DNA of 64,000 nucleotides from Cyanidiococcus yangmingshanensis (GCA_013995675.1 VWRR01000003.1:1-64000), one strand, 5' to 3'. Positions 50,552-61,755 are shown, numbered from the stretch's first letter. The notes: a model not told the origin generated them from the letters alone. Numbers and translations: made by a program.

Positions 50552-52126
50552 ATGGTTTTGTCTCATTTTGAACCGATGTTTCGGACAGCGGAACGCATCC
50601 TCGAGCGGACGGACGCATGGCTCGGGATTAACTCCTGGAGCGCGCGCGGACGCACCATAGCGTACTGTGCGCTGCTAATAGTTGGTTTGGCGATTGCTGA
50701 GCAGCTGCATTTGCGCCGTCTGGCTGGTTTTGGACGAGTGCGTGGCCCGCCCTTAGCAATACCGTTTATTGGTGGGATTGTAAGCATGGTGCTTGCGCCG
50801 TACACGTTTTGGGAGCGACAGCGTCGCCTGAATCCCTCTGGAGTGAGTTGGAACTCCCTGGCTGGGTACTTTATGCTTTTTGTGACGGAGACGGATCTTT
50901 GTCGCTATGTGCTGAGCGAGAATGGTCCGCACGCGTTCCAGATGATTCTGCACCCGAACGGCTGGAAGATCCTTGGTCGGAACAACATCGCATTCAAGTG
51001 GGGCGAGGAGCACAAACGCCTGCGGCAGTCTTTTCTGCGGCTGTTCACCCCCAAGGCGCTTGGTGTGTACGTGAGTATCCAGGAGCGCCTGATTCGGGAG
51101 CACTTGCACTCCTGGCTGTCTGAGTCTGAGCGATCTGCGGACGGCTACTCGCCTGCGTTTGAGGTCCGCCCGCGCGTCCGTGACCTCAACCTGCGCACCT
51201 CGCAGACGGTCTTCATTGGTCCGTATCTTTGCGAGCGCGATCGCTTCTGTGAGGACTATCTGCGCATCACGCAGGGATTTTTATCGTTTCCGCTGGCGCT
51301 ACCCGGCACGGGCCTCTGGCGGGCGATCCAGGCGCGTAAGCGGGTTCTGCGCACGCTGACCGATTGCGTGCGCCAAGCGAAGGAGCGACTGCGCAAGGAC
51401 CCCGATGCGGAGCCGCTCTGTCTGCTGGACTTTTGGACGCTCTCTGTGCTGGATGAGGTCGCGGAGGCGACTCGCGAGGGCGCCGCGCCGCCCAAGTACA
51501 GCGAGGACCACGAAATGGCTGACTCTATTCTTGATTTTCTGTTTGCGTCGCAGGACGCGTCGACGGCTTCCCTGGTCTGGACGACAGTTCTGGTTGCTGA
51601 GCGCCCGGATGTGCTTGCGCGTATACGCGAGGAGCAGCATCGTCTGCGGCCGCACGACGAGCCGATCACGTACGAGCTCCTGGAGCGGATGGCGTACACG
51701 CGCGCGGTGATCCTCGAGGTGCTCCGTTTTCGCCCGCCGCCGGTGATGGTGCCGCAGATTGCGAGTCGGCGGATTGCGCTTCCCGACGGATACGTGATTC
51801 CCGAGGGCGCGCTGGTCGTCCCGAGTCTCTGGTCTGCGTGTATGCAGGGCTTCTCGTCGCCGGAGCTTTTCGATCCCGATCGGATGCTGCCTCCGCGTCA
51901 GGAGGACCAAACGTGTCGGAAGCACTTTATGACTTTTGGCTGCGGGCCACACATGTGTGTTGGGCGGAACTATGCGATCAATCACCTAATGTGCTATTTG
52001 GCGGTGCTTGCGACGACGGTGGACTGGACGCGGGTGCGCACTGCGCACAGCGACGAGATCATTTACCTGCCGACGATCTATCCCGCCGATAGCGTGATCC
52101 GTGCGCGCTGGCGGGAGTCGATGTGA
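50552..52126 (+). CDS. CYP710: Cytochrome P450, CYP710-type sterol C22-desaturase
   Basis: CYP710 (fungal CYP61/ERG5) introduces the C22 double bond of the sterol side chain on the ER membrane. N-terminal hydrophobic anchor (TIAYCALLIVGLAIAEQL), then PPLAIPFIGGIVSMVLAPYT with FWERQ, as in plant CYP710A. I-helix FLFASQDASTASLVW (about residue 328) shows the family's QDAST; the K-helix ExxR is EVLR (about 387); the heme loop is FGCGPHMCVGRNYAINHL (about 460, Cys ligand) followed by DEIIYLPTIYP, again CYP710-like. 524 residues. The frame opens at a GTG; ATG 50552 chosen. An upstream array of TGACGTAT repeats suggests regulated expression. Confidence 0.88.
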   Translation: MVLSHFEPMFRTAERILERTDAWLGINSWSARGRTIAYCALLIVGLAIAEQLHLRRLAGFGRVRGPPLAIPFIGGIVSMVLAPYTFWERQRRLNPSGVSWNSLAGYFMLFVTETDLCRYVLSENGPHAFQMILHPNGWKILGRNNIAFKWGEEHKRLRQSFLRLFTPKALGVYVSIQERLIREHLHSWLSESERSADGYSPAFEVRPRVRDLNLRTSQTVFIGPYLCERDRFCEDYLRITQGFLSFPLALPGTGLWRAIQARKRVLRTLTDCVRQAKERLRKDPDAEPLCLLDFWTLSVLDEVAEATREGAAPPKYSEDHEMADSILDFLFASQDASTASLVWTTVLVAERPDVLARIREEQHRLRPHDEPITYELLERMAYTRAVILEVLRFRPPPVMVPQIASRRIALPDGYVIPEGALVVPSLWSACMQGFSSPELFDPDRMLPPRQEDQTCRKHFMTFGCGPHMCVGRNYAINHLMCYLAVLATTVDWTRVRTAHSDEIIYLPTIYPADSVIRARWRESM

Positions 52127-53144
52127 TTGGCGAGTCGCTGGGCGGCGGCGCGGGTGCATCGGTGCGTACGCGCTGAGGATGGCACGCCGAGACTTGTCCT
52201 TGACATTGAGCTTGTTATTGTCGTCATCGTCGACGTCTAATCTCTGTGTAGTGTAAACTCGCGTGCATGTATCAGGACCGAGCTGTCTGAGGCAAGGTGG
52301 ATGGGTGTTCTGTAAAACCCCTGGGATGCTCGCTGGCCCAGGCGGTTGGTCGACCACGACCGCCCACGATATCTTTCGACGAATCCGTCTGGGGACCGGC
52401 GACAGCCCTGAACAAGTCTCTGGTGCGGAGCGCACAGGTGTCGCTCGACGAGGCCCCTCGCCATTGATCACGGGGCACGCAGCCGGCAGCAGGATACAGC
52501 CAGTGGCGATCGCGAGCAAGTATACCCCAGGTTATGTTGTTGCCTCGACATTGTTGCGCGACGGAGTGAGGAGTTTGCAGCCGAGCGCTCTCCGCACATG
52601 TCAGTGGCGCCCACTGGGAAGAGTCGCTGGTGCTGTGGACGCCCGAAGATACGGGGCCATTGGGGCTCCGTCGTGTCCATCTGAATGTCCACTGGTGTGT
52701 GTCCGTCGGTGTCGGCCGCTACGTTGCTGCGGGCGCGCACATGCACAGGCGGCGCGCGATCTGGCCGGTGTCGTTCTGTCGGCGTGCGACCTCGCCCTGT
52801 CTCAGTGCTGATGCGACGGCAATGGTTCGGGTGTACGCGCCTCGTCACCGATCTATGCGAAGGGTGTGGCGAGGGCCCAGGAATCGTTTCGGGTAGGCGG
52901 CTGCTTGTTCCGACCAAAGCGGTGTATTTCCTGGGTATTGGGGGAGGGTCTGCAGCTGGCTCGCCTGGCCTCTGGGTCGCGTTGACGCGCTCATGGTATT
53001 CGGCCCTGTCCGAGTAATTCCATCGACGCAGTCCTTTCTGAGTAAAATACTGAGCCTTGCGAGCTGAAATGCACCGATGATCTCCCATTTTGCCCAATCA
53101 CTCTTCTCACAAGCAAATCTATCGATCGAACGAGTGGAGTATGA
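52127..53144. other. Intergenic region
   Basis: GC-rich overlapping frames on both strands without recognisable protein. No gene called. Confidence 0.5.
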
Positions 53145-53399
53145 TCAGCCAACCCAGCGTGTCGACCATGGCCAACCCAGTTTCGCGGGAATCGTGGCAA
53201 AGACTGCATCGGTGGGAAGGGATTGAATGCCCTTCGCCGCCCGCGTCGGCATCGTGACGAGTGTCCGCTTTATCCTTCTGTGACGCAGGAGCGCCGCGCG
53301 AACACCTCGCGCACCGTCGTCGGCACCGTCGACGATCATCGACGCTGTTTCTTGTCCATGCTTGACCAGTTTCGCAAGCGCCGCCGTTTTCCGTGACAT
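53145..53399 (-). CDS. Hypothetical small protein
   Basis: ATG-started frame of 84 codons with codon choice like neighbouring genes (many GCG, CTG, ACG, GTC third-position G/C). The product has a helical basic N-terminus (MSRKTAALAKLVKHGQETAS) and no recognised domain. Its start is only 49 bp from the divergent MYB start, so it may instead be promoter sequence. Confidence 0.28.
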   Translation of the reverse strand: MSRKTAALAKLVKHGQETASMIVDGADDGARGVRAALLRHRRIKRTLVTMPTRAAKGIQSLPTDAVFATIPAKLGWPWSTRWVG

Positions 53400-53448
53400 T
53401 TGGCTTTCTGTCTAAAGTTCGCACTGAGGACGGTCCCAGCAAGCAAAG

Positions 53449-55017
53449 ATGGACGACATCGAGTCATTGAACCTCGATTCGGACTTGAACTTCCGTTCAA
53501 TGCTGCTGGAAACACCCTTTAGCTCACTCGAAGGGGTCAATTCACTGGATTCGAAGGCAACTAGCTCAGCCTCTGCCGCGTGCTCGAGCGTGCCTTCTGC
53601 GTCCTCTGAGCTCCCCGTGAGTCACCACGCGGTAGTTTGGAGTTCGAATACCTCAGCCGCAGTTTCAATGGAAGACGGTTGGTTGTTTCGTGAAGGCTCT
53701 CAAGTCGTAGTTGAGGCAAACCAGACCCAGAGCGCTTCGCACGTGAAGGGTCCGTGGACACCTGCCGAGGACGCGCTGCTTCTGAGTCTGGTTGCCAAGT
53801 TCGGTACGCAGGCCTGGACCGCTGTTGCGGCTTGTATGCCTGGCCGTACTGGCAAGCAGTGCCGTGAGCGTTGGCTGAATCAATTGGACCCTAACGTACG
53901 CAGAGGTGCCTGGACTTTTGAGGAAGACGAAGCTTTGGTATTGTTGCACGAGCGCTACGGGAACTGTTGGGCCAAGATGAGCAAACACGTGCCAGGACGC
54001 ACCGATAATGCTATCAAGAATAGGTGGAATAGCTCTATGCACCGTCGTTGGCGAGCAGAGCGTGCTGCCACACTGGCAGCAGGGCGCCCTTGGAATGAGG
54101 AAACGGCCGCACGTCTGCATCTGTCTCGCAGTGGCCCGGAGCAGTCATCACTTTTGCCACGCTCCCGCTCCTTGTTTAGGCTCTCTTCGGCTTCTGTGGT
54201 GGAATCTAATCAATTCGCTGGGAGCATGGAGAAGCGTCTTCAACGAAGCACTGCGCCGATCCCTGTTGGTAATGGAAACGCCGGGGCGAGCGAGATTGCG
54301 AAGGATCTATTACAGGGTTCACCGCGCTTGGCAGCTGGCCCGCACCGTTCCTGGTCTGAGACAAGCCGAGATGCTTTTGCGGGTGTTGCATCGTGCATCT
54401 CTGAAGCAGGGCGGAGTGCACCCGTATCATCTTCACTGGAAACAAAGGCAGAAGATATGATCTCAAGTTCATACTCACCAATGAACAGGTGTATCATGTC
54501 GATCTCCCACTCTCCCCTGAGCCGCTGCTCGAGTTCTGGTTCACTTACTAGTCTGAGGGACGGGATAGGAAAGCTGCGCGTACGTGAGCAAATACGGGCG
54601 CGGCTTTCATCACCACGTCGCCGGTCGACTGGCAGTGCTCGCGCCGATCGGCAGCGTCAGCGCGGTTGGGAGGATGCGACAAGGACAGTGCTTTCGGGTC
54701 GCTCCGTGGAAACACAGATACGGGAAAGCGGCGCGGAGGTATGTTCTGCTGAAAGCGCAAGAGTTGAAGCGAGTCCCTCCTTTGAGGAGATTTTTCTGAA
54801 ACTCTCTGAAAACTCGACGGATGCGTTTGAGCTCGTATCCCCCTTAGAGCTGGCCCCGAGGGAGGGCTCGGAGCTCTCGAACCATACAGAATTGCCGGAC
54901 TTGTCGAGTGTGTTTGGAGCGGAAGATTGGAATCATGTTCCAGTGGCTGGAAAAGATGGAGCCACATTGGAATCAGAGGTTCTGGACCTCGACGGTTGGC
55001 TGCTCTGCGGGTCTTGA
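53449..55017 (+). CDS. R2R3-MYB transcription factor
   Basis: Nuclear DNA-binding regulator. Two MYB repeats occupy about residues 98-200. R2: GPWTPAEDALLLSLVAKFG through PGRTGKQCRERWLNQLDP. R3: RRGAWTFEEDEALVLLHERY through VPGRTDNAIKNRWNSSMHRR. All expected tryptophans are present. The R2 recognition-helix region (KQCRERWLNQL) is of the animal c-MYB/plant 3R-MYB class rather than the land-plant R2R3 expansion. No R1 repeat is seen in the 98 residues before, which are Ser-rich with acidic patches. The C-terminal 320 residues are Ser/Arg-rich and then acidic (possible activation region). 522 residues, single exon. Confidence 0.93.
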   Translation: MDDIESLNLDSDLNFRSMLLETPFSSLEGVNSLDSKATSSASAACSSVPSASSELPVSHHAVVWSSNTSAAVSMEDGWLFREGSQVVVEANQTQSASHVKGPWTPAEDALLLSLVAKFGTQAWTAVAACMPGRTGKQCRERWLNQLDPNVRRGAWTFEEDEALVLLHERYGNCWAKMSKHVPGRTDNAIKNRWNSSMHRRWRAERAATLAAGRPWNEETAARLHLSRSGPEQSSLLPRSRSLFRLSSASVVESNQFAGSMEKRLQRSTAPIPVGNGNAGASEIAKDLLQGSPRLAAGPHRSWSETSRDAFAGVASCISEAGRSAPVSSSLETKAEDMISSSYSPMNRCIMSISHSPLSRCSSSGSLTSLRDGIGKLRVREQIRARLSSPRRRSTGSARADRQRQRGWEDATRTVLSGRSVETQIRESGAEVCSAESARVEASPSFEEIFLKLSENSTDAFELVSPLELAPREGSELSNHTELPDLSSVFGAEDWNHVPVAGKDGATLESEVLDLDGWLLCGS

Positions 55018-55667
55018 TGATCTCTATAGTAGGTCATCCTGAATTCCTCGTGGGTTGGTTTAGAAGTCGCCGTTTGTCGAGTGACTCAGAGGATTCAGTT
55101 CCAAGAACGTAAGATGAATCGGCTTCCGCGTATCGATGAGGAAAATGGTGGACACGGAATCTATCCGAGGTTTTTCGTAGAATCAAATTTGATAACGCTT
55201 TCGGCATGTGAAAGAGACCGATGTGAGCGCGCCGAAGGGGATGGTCAACGACCTCAGCATGATCAAGAGACGGATGTTGCTGTGAAGTGTTTTCGTTTGA
55301 AAGCATTTCGCTGCAAACGCCTGGTAACTTGGTTGGGGAGGCGCTGGTTATCCCATTCGAGGATCTGACGCTTAGCATGCTGGTCCATCACTGTCGTGAG
55401 TTAGTAAACAACTTTTTGCAAAAATCATGAAGGTTCATCTCAAGCAGCAATTATTGCACAAGTATGCAGGCGTCAGCACCCCGAGTCTCGCGGCAATTTG
55501 GCATATACGCTTTCCTTGAGTTCACTTACAGAAAGGTTCAGGCATTCCAGGAAACAAGTTCCTCAGCTCCATGCGTCAATTCTACCTGCCTCGCCTGCGT
55601 GTCGATTTGTCTCTGAACGAATTTGAGCGAGCATTCGAATTCGTAAAAAAATTTTGAGAGTGAATTC
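55018..55667. other. Intergenic region between convergent genes
   Basis: An ATG frame at about 55113-55368 (plus) is open, but its product has no family features. No gene called. Confidence 0.45.
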
Positions 55668-56725
55668 TCAGGAACAGGTACTTCTTTTCGTGTTTGACGC
55701 ATTGGTCTCGATATGCCCGATCGTCAGAGCGGCCGATATGAAACCTGCGCCAAACGAAACCCCACAAAGAGCCAGTATTCGAGCACGAGACAGATCCCAC
55801 TCATGCGTAATTTGAAAAAACGTCTCTTTCAGGAGTCTAGGCATGCATGCCCAGCCCGCGGGCATGGGCTCTGAAGTCGCGCTCTCGCTCTCTTTCTCGA
55901 GGGGCTCCTTATGCGTCCAGATATTCGGGGCACTCACGAGAGACAATGGCCGGCGGCGGCGCCGGCGCCGCTGCATCCTTGATGCCGACGGGAACGGTGC
56001 TGGTAGCACGCCCTCTGTTGCCTCCGTAGTCGCTTTTGGCATGGGGGAATTCGGTTTGGAAGCTGATACATCTCCATCTATCTGTGATGCATCTTTTGCT
56101 GTATCAAGGCTGCCTGTAGCCCCCGGATCATTTCGGGGAAAGTCAACAAAACGAGCTTCGCTTGGCTCGGGAGACGAAGGCTTCTGAGGTTCCGTTTGAG
56201 GTGCCTCGGTTCGCACTTGAGTATGGATATCTGCAGCAGCTGCGTATATTTCAAGTCCCAGGCAGTCGACCTCTCTCACTTGGCCAGTGCTCCGAGAGTC
56301 ATCGACATCCTCGGTGAAGGCATTCCTTTCTGGGCTCCGAGAGTCAGGATATCGAGTCAGTTCTGAACTCTTACGGGGCGACAACGGCATACCGTCCCCA
56401 GAGTCAGCACTATCGCTTCCCTTTTCCAGCGGTGAGGCACATAAAACCAGATGATTCAAAGCAGTTTTGTTCAAGTTTTCCTTGTTGCTGGTCCGAAAAG
56501 CATCCAACTTGTTCCTCAAAGCTCCGAAAAGGCTAGCTTGACGCGTGGGAAGCTAGCTAGTGCGACTTCGCGCTGCTCAAGCAAGCTGTTGATCCGCAAC
56601 ACGTACTCCCGAAGTCTTTTGTAAGCCGACTTATAGCGCAGCAGCTCTGCTCTCAGTGTATATATACGTTGTTGATCGTACGGGAGGGTTTGTGGAGTCC
56701 CCACTCGCTGCAGAGGCGACTGCAT
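55668..56725 (-). CDS. Coiled-coil, C-terminally membrane-anchored protein (frame change needed)
   Basis: The ATG at 56725 opens a 69-residue frame that is a clear coiled coil (QQRIYTLRAELLRYKSAYKR, then LREYVLRINSLLEQREVAL) and stops at 56516. The following frame begins in register one base away (LRNKLDAFRTSNKEN), lacks a nearby ATG, and runs 283 codons to 55668. A single base error near 56520-56535 would fuse them into one protein of about 350 residues: N-terminal coiled coil, long polar disordered centre with an Arg-rich block (about 8 consecutive Arg), and a hydrophobic span near the C-terminus (ARILALCGVSFGAGFISAAL). This resembles a tail-anchored tether. No family recognised. Confidence 0.55.
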
Positions 56726-57078
56726 AAGAACGCGTCTTTGAACATCGAAATCAAATTCCCACTAACTCGAGCCATATAACGGCCGGGCATGGTGCGCAGG
56801 GGAACTCATTCACAGTAGGAACAAAATGGACATTTATCGCTCGCGACTGTTTGGATCCGCGGTTGCATCTGTGCGTGGCACTCGTCCAGTAAGCGATAGA
56901 CGTGAAGAGATCCGAATGAAGGTTTGATCGCCAGAAACGGGTTTAGTTCTGGTGGATACCTGAACTTCAAACAACAATGAATGAGTCTGTTCTGTCTTGA
57001 CTGGGTGGTCGAACACTCGGAGGTCGTGGGCGCTGGTTCGAGGAGCTCATACGTTCAAGACTGTTATGGGAACAGGCT
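56726..57078. other. Intergenic region
   Basis: No supported gene; promoter side of the coiled-coil gene and 3' flank of PGM. Confidence 0.5.
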
Positions 57079-59111
57079 TCAAGCGAGCACGTTCGGCTGT
57101 TCGCAGCCAAGCTCAGACAATATTCCTGTGAGCAGTAACGTGGCCTTTCCGATATCTGTGAGAAACCTTGAGGCTTCCGTTCCCACAGACTGCACGTCGC
57201 CCTCGTCGGGTGATACATATTTTTCCAGATAAACTCGCAGAGTCGCGCCCGCAGAACTCGTGCCGCTAAGTCGAAGCACTGCGCGTGAACTTCCGATCTG
57301 GTGCAAAAAACAACCGAACACCCTGATTGAATGCCCAGGAACCATCAATAGGATCCTGGTAGTGGAAGATATCTGCAGCATAGAGCTTCGGCTCGCTCTG
57401 CTCCGCTCTGATGAGGTCGTTATTTTCAACACGCAGCTCTAGGTTTCGCATCCATTCCTGAGCCCTAGATCCATCAATGCCATCGAAGTCCCACCGATCA
57501 TAATAGTTCCGTCCATATTTAGCCCAGTGTGCGCGTACGATGTCCTCGACACCAACACAGGGAGCTTCGGGCTCTCTGTTTCGGTTGTTGTAGGCCAAAA
57601 TTGATAACCAGAAGAGAATAGCCCAGAGCCCATCCTTTTCCCTGATATGGACGCTACCGGCTCCGCAGCTCTCTTCGCCACACAAGGAAATCTTTCCAGC
57701 ATCCAAAAGATTGCAAAAATACTTCCAACCGGTTGGCGTTTCGTAACAGCAGATACTGTGGCTTGCGGCGACTCGATCGACGGCCGCGCTTGTTGGCATT
57801 GAGCGAGCAACACCGCGAGGCGGATTTCCAGCTCCTCTGAAATACGGAGCAAAATCCGGTCTAAGTGCATAGTCGAGCATGATCGCAAGCGAATCAGATG
57901 GCTGAACCACGAAACGTCGGCCAAAAATTAGATAACGGTCCCCATCAGCGTCCGAAGCTGCCGCAAACTCGGGTGGGTCGGATTCAGTAAAAACCTCCTG
58001 CACGAGCTCTGTAAGATTCTGCAGGCTGGGATCAGGGTGCTCGCCGCCGAAATCGGGCAGGTATTGACCGCGACGGAACCAAGGATGCTCCCAGTAACGC
58101 ATCCTTTCCGTGAAGATCTCGAATGCAAACGGACCAGTTGATCCATGCATGGCATCGAAAACCATTCGGAAATTGGGACGAGTCAACAAACCACGAATAA
58201 GATCAAAGTTGAAAATACGCTCCATCAGAGAAACATACTCCTCAGTGGCGTCAACGAGATGAACCTCGAAGACGCTTTCTAGCGCGTCAGTTGACTGCGT
58301 GTCTTGGCTGGGCCCCGTCACATTGATTTCTCGCTCCTTGTCGTACAGAATTCGGAAGCGATAAACCGTATTCACACGTTTGACGCTGATGCCATCAAAG
58401 CCATCAGCGCCACAGAGGGCATCAGCTTGAGTTGCCTCGAGCTGAAAATAACGATCAATGGACTTGGTTCGCTCGTAGATCAGCCTTGTGAAAGCGTCTG
58501 GGGCAGGTCCCCCATTTCCCATATTGTACTTAACACCCCAGTCACCGTACAAGCCTCCTGGATTATGGCTCGCTGTGAACGCGATGCCGCCGATGGCTTT
58601 GGTCGCTCGGATGACAGCACTGATGGCAGGCGTGGTTGCGACCGCATCCGGTCCCAGTACAATCAACTTGCGAAGACCGTTCGCTGCTGCAATTCGCCAT
58701 AATTTTCGCAAAGCAACCAGATTCCACTCTCGACCGTCGCCACCAACAATCATTGTACCTTGGCGGAGCGTATCCGCCCCAAGCTGTTCAGCGAGCACAT
58801 CGAATAGCGACTGCAACCAATTTTCCAGGAAATGCGGCGTCTGGGCAACTTCTAGGGTGCGCTTTCGCATTCCCGATGTCCCTGTTTTCTGGTTTGGAAT
58901 GGGCTTCGTAGGGACGCGCACCACCCGAAGGGGCGTGGGCTCTTCATAAACAGCAATTCCTTGGTTCAAAAATGCGTTCGCATCAAAGTCACAACACTGC
59001 AAGTGGCTGCTCTGCCTGGTGGCCTTTCTAGGTGGACGAGACACAAAGGCGATTTTTGTTCTGCGGGTCGCAAGACGAACACTCTGACTGTAAACTTCGC
59101 GGCTTTTCCAT
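57079..59111 (-). CDS. PGM: Phosphoglucomutase (alpha-D-phosphohexomutase), frame changes needed
   Basis: Interconverts glucose 1- and 6-phosphate, feeding starch/glycogen and UDP-glucose synthesis. Motifs: VPTKPIPNQKTGTSGMRKR at the N-terminus, catalytic phosphoserine loop FTASHNPGGLYGDWGVKYN, metal loop ASDADGDRYLIFG, and sugar-binding loop CGEESCGAGSVHIREKDGLW. The central frame (57266-59044) is intact, but the ends change frame. At the 3' end, after FNQGVRLFF, the phosphate-binding end SSRAVLRLSGTSSAGATLRV lies in another frame and runs to 57079; a run of six A (plus strand 57305-57310) sits at the switch. At the 5' end no ATG precedes the core in frame; an ATG at 59111 in another frame (MEKPRSLQSECSS) joins near a T run at 59053. 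Both look like base errors. Confidence 0.9.
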
Positions 59112-59599
59112 AAATTTTAATCGATGCTCACTCGATGACCAAACAAAATGATTTAAACTCCAAACCTGGTTAACGAAACAGTCAAAAGAGCGTGCTCTCA
59201 TCCCCGACCTCGTCGTTCTGCAACTCATTTCCTAGAGGTGCCGTACTTTCAGCTGATGGCGGTATCTTCTAAAGAGTCTGCAAATTGTTAGATCTCGCAC
59301 TCCAACAATCAGAGGCAAGGTCCCGTCTCTGTCCCTAGGTTCAATCTGACAGTCTTAGCACCGAAAGAGCCCAGATAGCTGCCTCTGGGCTCGCTGTTGC
59401 ACGAGCGTCCCGATGACTGCCAGCCACGCCTAGACGGCGACATCGCCAGCGCCTGCGACGCCGGCTCTGTCTGCAAGAGTGCTTCCTCGTCTCGCGAGTG
59501 CACAGGTCGTGCACAGGTCGTGCACAGGTCGTGCAATCAGACTTGTTCGGGAAGCGTCTCTTGATTCGCGTGACCTGACTTGCGAGAGACTGAAGAACG
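59112..59599. other. Spacer between divergent PGM and ClpS genes
   Basis: Contains an 11-bp repeat near 59500 and no supported gene; likely both promoters. Confidence 0.5.
59498..59534. repeat. 11-bp tandem repeat GTGCACAGGTC
   Basis: Three full copies and one partial copy of an 11-bp unit that contains the palindrome GTGCAC. Confidence 0.85.
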
Positions 59600-59828
59600 A
59601 TGCTGGGCTTCAGCCTGGCCATAAGTTCGTGGGGCCAGAAACTGCTCAAGTGGCAACGACCACGTGAGCGCTCGACTTGCAACCGCACGGGATGGCGCCG
59701 CAGTCACTCTCAGAACTGTGAGTTCTGGCAAAAATTGGACGAGCTCACTCGGTCAGCGCCCCGAAGCCAAATGCCCTGCGCCAAAAATCGGACGACCGAA
59801 AACTGAGGTAAGGAGGGAGACGTTCCGA

Positions 59829-60149
59829 ATGCCAGAGCCCGTGAGAGAGCCGCAGGCGGAGTCGGGTGCTGCGCGTGCGAAACCGAAGACGAAGCGCGTG
59901 ACGGATACAGAGTTTGTACCAATGTGGAAAGTGATCTTGCTCGGAGACGAGGAATATAAAGAGAAACACGTCGTCGAGTCGCTTGTGAAAACAATTCCAA
60001 AAATGGACAAGGAGGAGGCACGACGAATCTACAAAGAAGCCCAGGCACTAGGCGAATCTGTCGTGACTGTCGTTGCGCAGGAGCACGCTGAGTTCTACGC
60101 AACCATGCTGAGGCGTTGTTCACTCTACGTCCGGATCGAACCCGAATGA
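59829..60149 (+). CDS. clpS: ClpS-type adaptor of the Clp protease
   Basis: ClpS delivers N-degron substrates to ClpC/ClpA chaperones. The last 80 residues show the ClpS core: MWKVILLGDEEYKEKHVVES, then TIPKMDKEEARRIYKEAQAL, then the strand-helix-strand end TVVAQEHAEFYATMLRRC. The ATG at 59829 gives 106 residues with a short polar N-terminus and no transit peptide. The frame is open upstream to a GTG at 59664. In another frame, an ATG at 59600 opens MLGFSLAISSWG, which looks like a red algal plastid transit peptide with an N-terminal Phe. So the true start may be 59600 with a one-base error (for example in the run of five A near 59730). Plastid location is an inference. Confidence 0.75.
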   Translation: MPEPVREPQAESGAARAKPKTKRVTDTEFVPMWKVILLGDEEYKEKHVVESLVKTIPKMDKEEARRIYKEAQALGESVVTVVAQEHAEFYATMLRRCSLYVRIEPE

Positions 60150-61202
60150 GAACGCGGACTCGTAGGGATCCAGAGCTGGGGTCCATCCAAGGTAGATGTT
60201 CGAATGGCCACGCCGGCGGACTGTACCCAGCACAGTCATGACAGAAAGGCTGCGTGTGGTGGAGAGAGCCTCATACCTGACATGGCGTGATTGGTGGACT
60301 AGATATGTATGCGGGATTTTCTTAAGAGTGATAACCGAACCTTCCATCCAGAAATGGATCGGATCGATCGGCGACGAATCGCTTCCCCCACTGGAGGCGA
60401 ATTGACGTCTCCAAGATCAAGGCCTGCTTCTGAGAATTCGTGGCACAATTAGAGCTTTATAGACGATTGCTCAATGCGGAACGAACGTGATTGCGCGTCT
60501 ATCTAGCCGTCAAGTAACGAGTCATGTATGCGACTATTTCAAGGCCCCTTGAAAAGTAGCGCCCTTGTCCGTATCAGCGTTCTGAGATACGTGCGGTGCG
60601 ATACGCGCCGAGATCATCGTCAGGTGCTGTCAGTGGTGCGTACGTTTTCAACACGCATTCTGGGCTGGTTGCCAGCCCGAGTGCCTTCTTCTGTCCGCCC
60701 GTACGCAGGCATCATCACACAGCACCGAGCTCTAATCGATCACGACGCGGTTCGCTTCAGTGTATGAGAAGCTGGCAGGCTGCAACTACCTAGTCTACTC
60801 AAGACCCAAGCCTGGCGGTTGTCCGTCGTCCTTGCAAACTAATATCGGTCTGTAATGCTTTCACTGGTCCTCGGGTCTCGTGCAGACGCCTGAATCATAC
60901 GATCATGGATCTATCCTCAAATTGGGGAAGTTTGCAAACGTGATTGTCATTCATCGAGAGTACGTTATGAAATGCACGAAACTCTCTTCATCGTTGCACT
61001 GCCGTTGATTTGAGGCGGCTTATGTGAAGCATGGTCACAGGATGCTTAGAGAACAGGGTCTCGGACCGCAGCGCCATCGTCGTCGAGAGGACAACGGAGG
61101 AACTCCGAGCCTTGCATGCCGAAAGGAAAATAAATTTTCCGTAACGATGTGGATGTACAGCCGGCTCATGAGAGCATCCGAATTGTCAGCAGTCGTCATG
61201 AC
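60150..61202. other. Intergenic region
   Basis: Several short frames, none with protein-family character. No RNA gene recognised by eye. Confidence 0.5.
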
Positions 61203-61478
61203 ATGTCGCAAAAATGGGAAGAATACATGAGGTCCCAGATGAAACCTGAGATACGTTCGACCCTACACAGAATCGTCAAGGCGTATGATCCGTCATCGAA
61301 TACTTGGGTGGAAAGCGAACGGCAAGCATCATTCATGCCAATGTCCGCTATTCACGGAGGGTGCATGCTCATGTCTGAAGGGCCGTTCCAAACAAGTCAA
61401 TCTAAAGAGGATCGAATGGATTGGTATTCACAGCATACTTGCAATAGAGTTGCGCTGCAAAAAATTCTCATCGATTGA
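61203..61478 (+). CDS. Hypothetical small protein
   Basis: ATG-started frame of 91 codons, open further upstream to 61131. The product MSQKWEEYMRSQMKPEIRST, followed by a mixed charged/polar sequence, is free of low complexity and looks moderately protein-like. No family recognised. Convergent with the NUDT22-like gene. Confidence 0.28.
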   Translation: MSQKWEEYMRSQMKPEIRSTLHRIVKAYDPSSNTWVESERQASFMPMSAIHGGCMLMSEGPFQTSQSKEDRMDWYSQHTCNRVALQKILID

Positions 61479-61755
61479 AGATAATCTCCGTTAAGAATAC
61501 TAGTCAGCAGGAGGGACCGACAATGTTCAATCCGTTGGCGATAAATTCTTCGAGAATGCTGCTTTTGTTCCATCGAGCACGTCCTATTCTGAAAACCGTG
61601 CTTCCAGATTCGATCCGTTTTTGACGAGCAAAACTGTTGAATGCGTTAAGGTCTGCAGCCGCGCAACATATTACAAAACCCAGAAAAGAACTCTGTATAC
61701 TGCGAATGCTGAGATGCCCTTCAGGCGCTTGTAGCCAAACACCTAAGCGCATGTC

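Noticed and set aside
52263-53097. Overlapping frames of 182 (+) and 209 (-) codons between the P450 and MYB genes
   Set aside because: Compositionally biased, mutually overlapping and without recognisable motifs.
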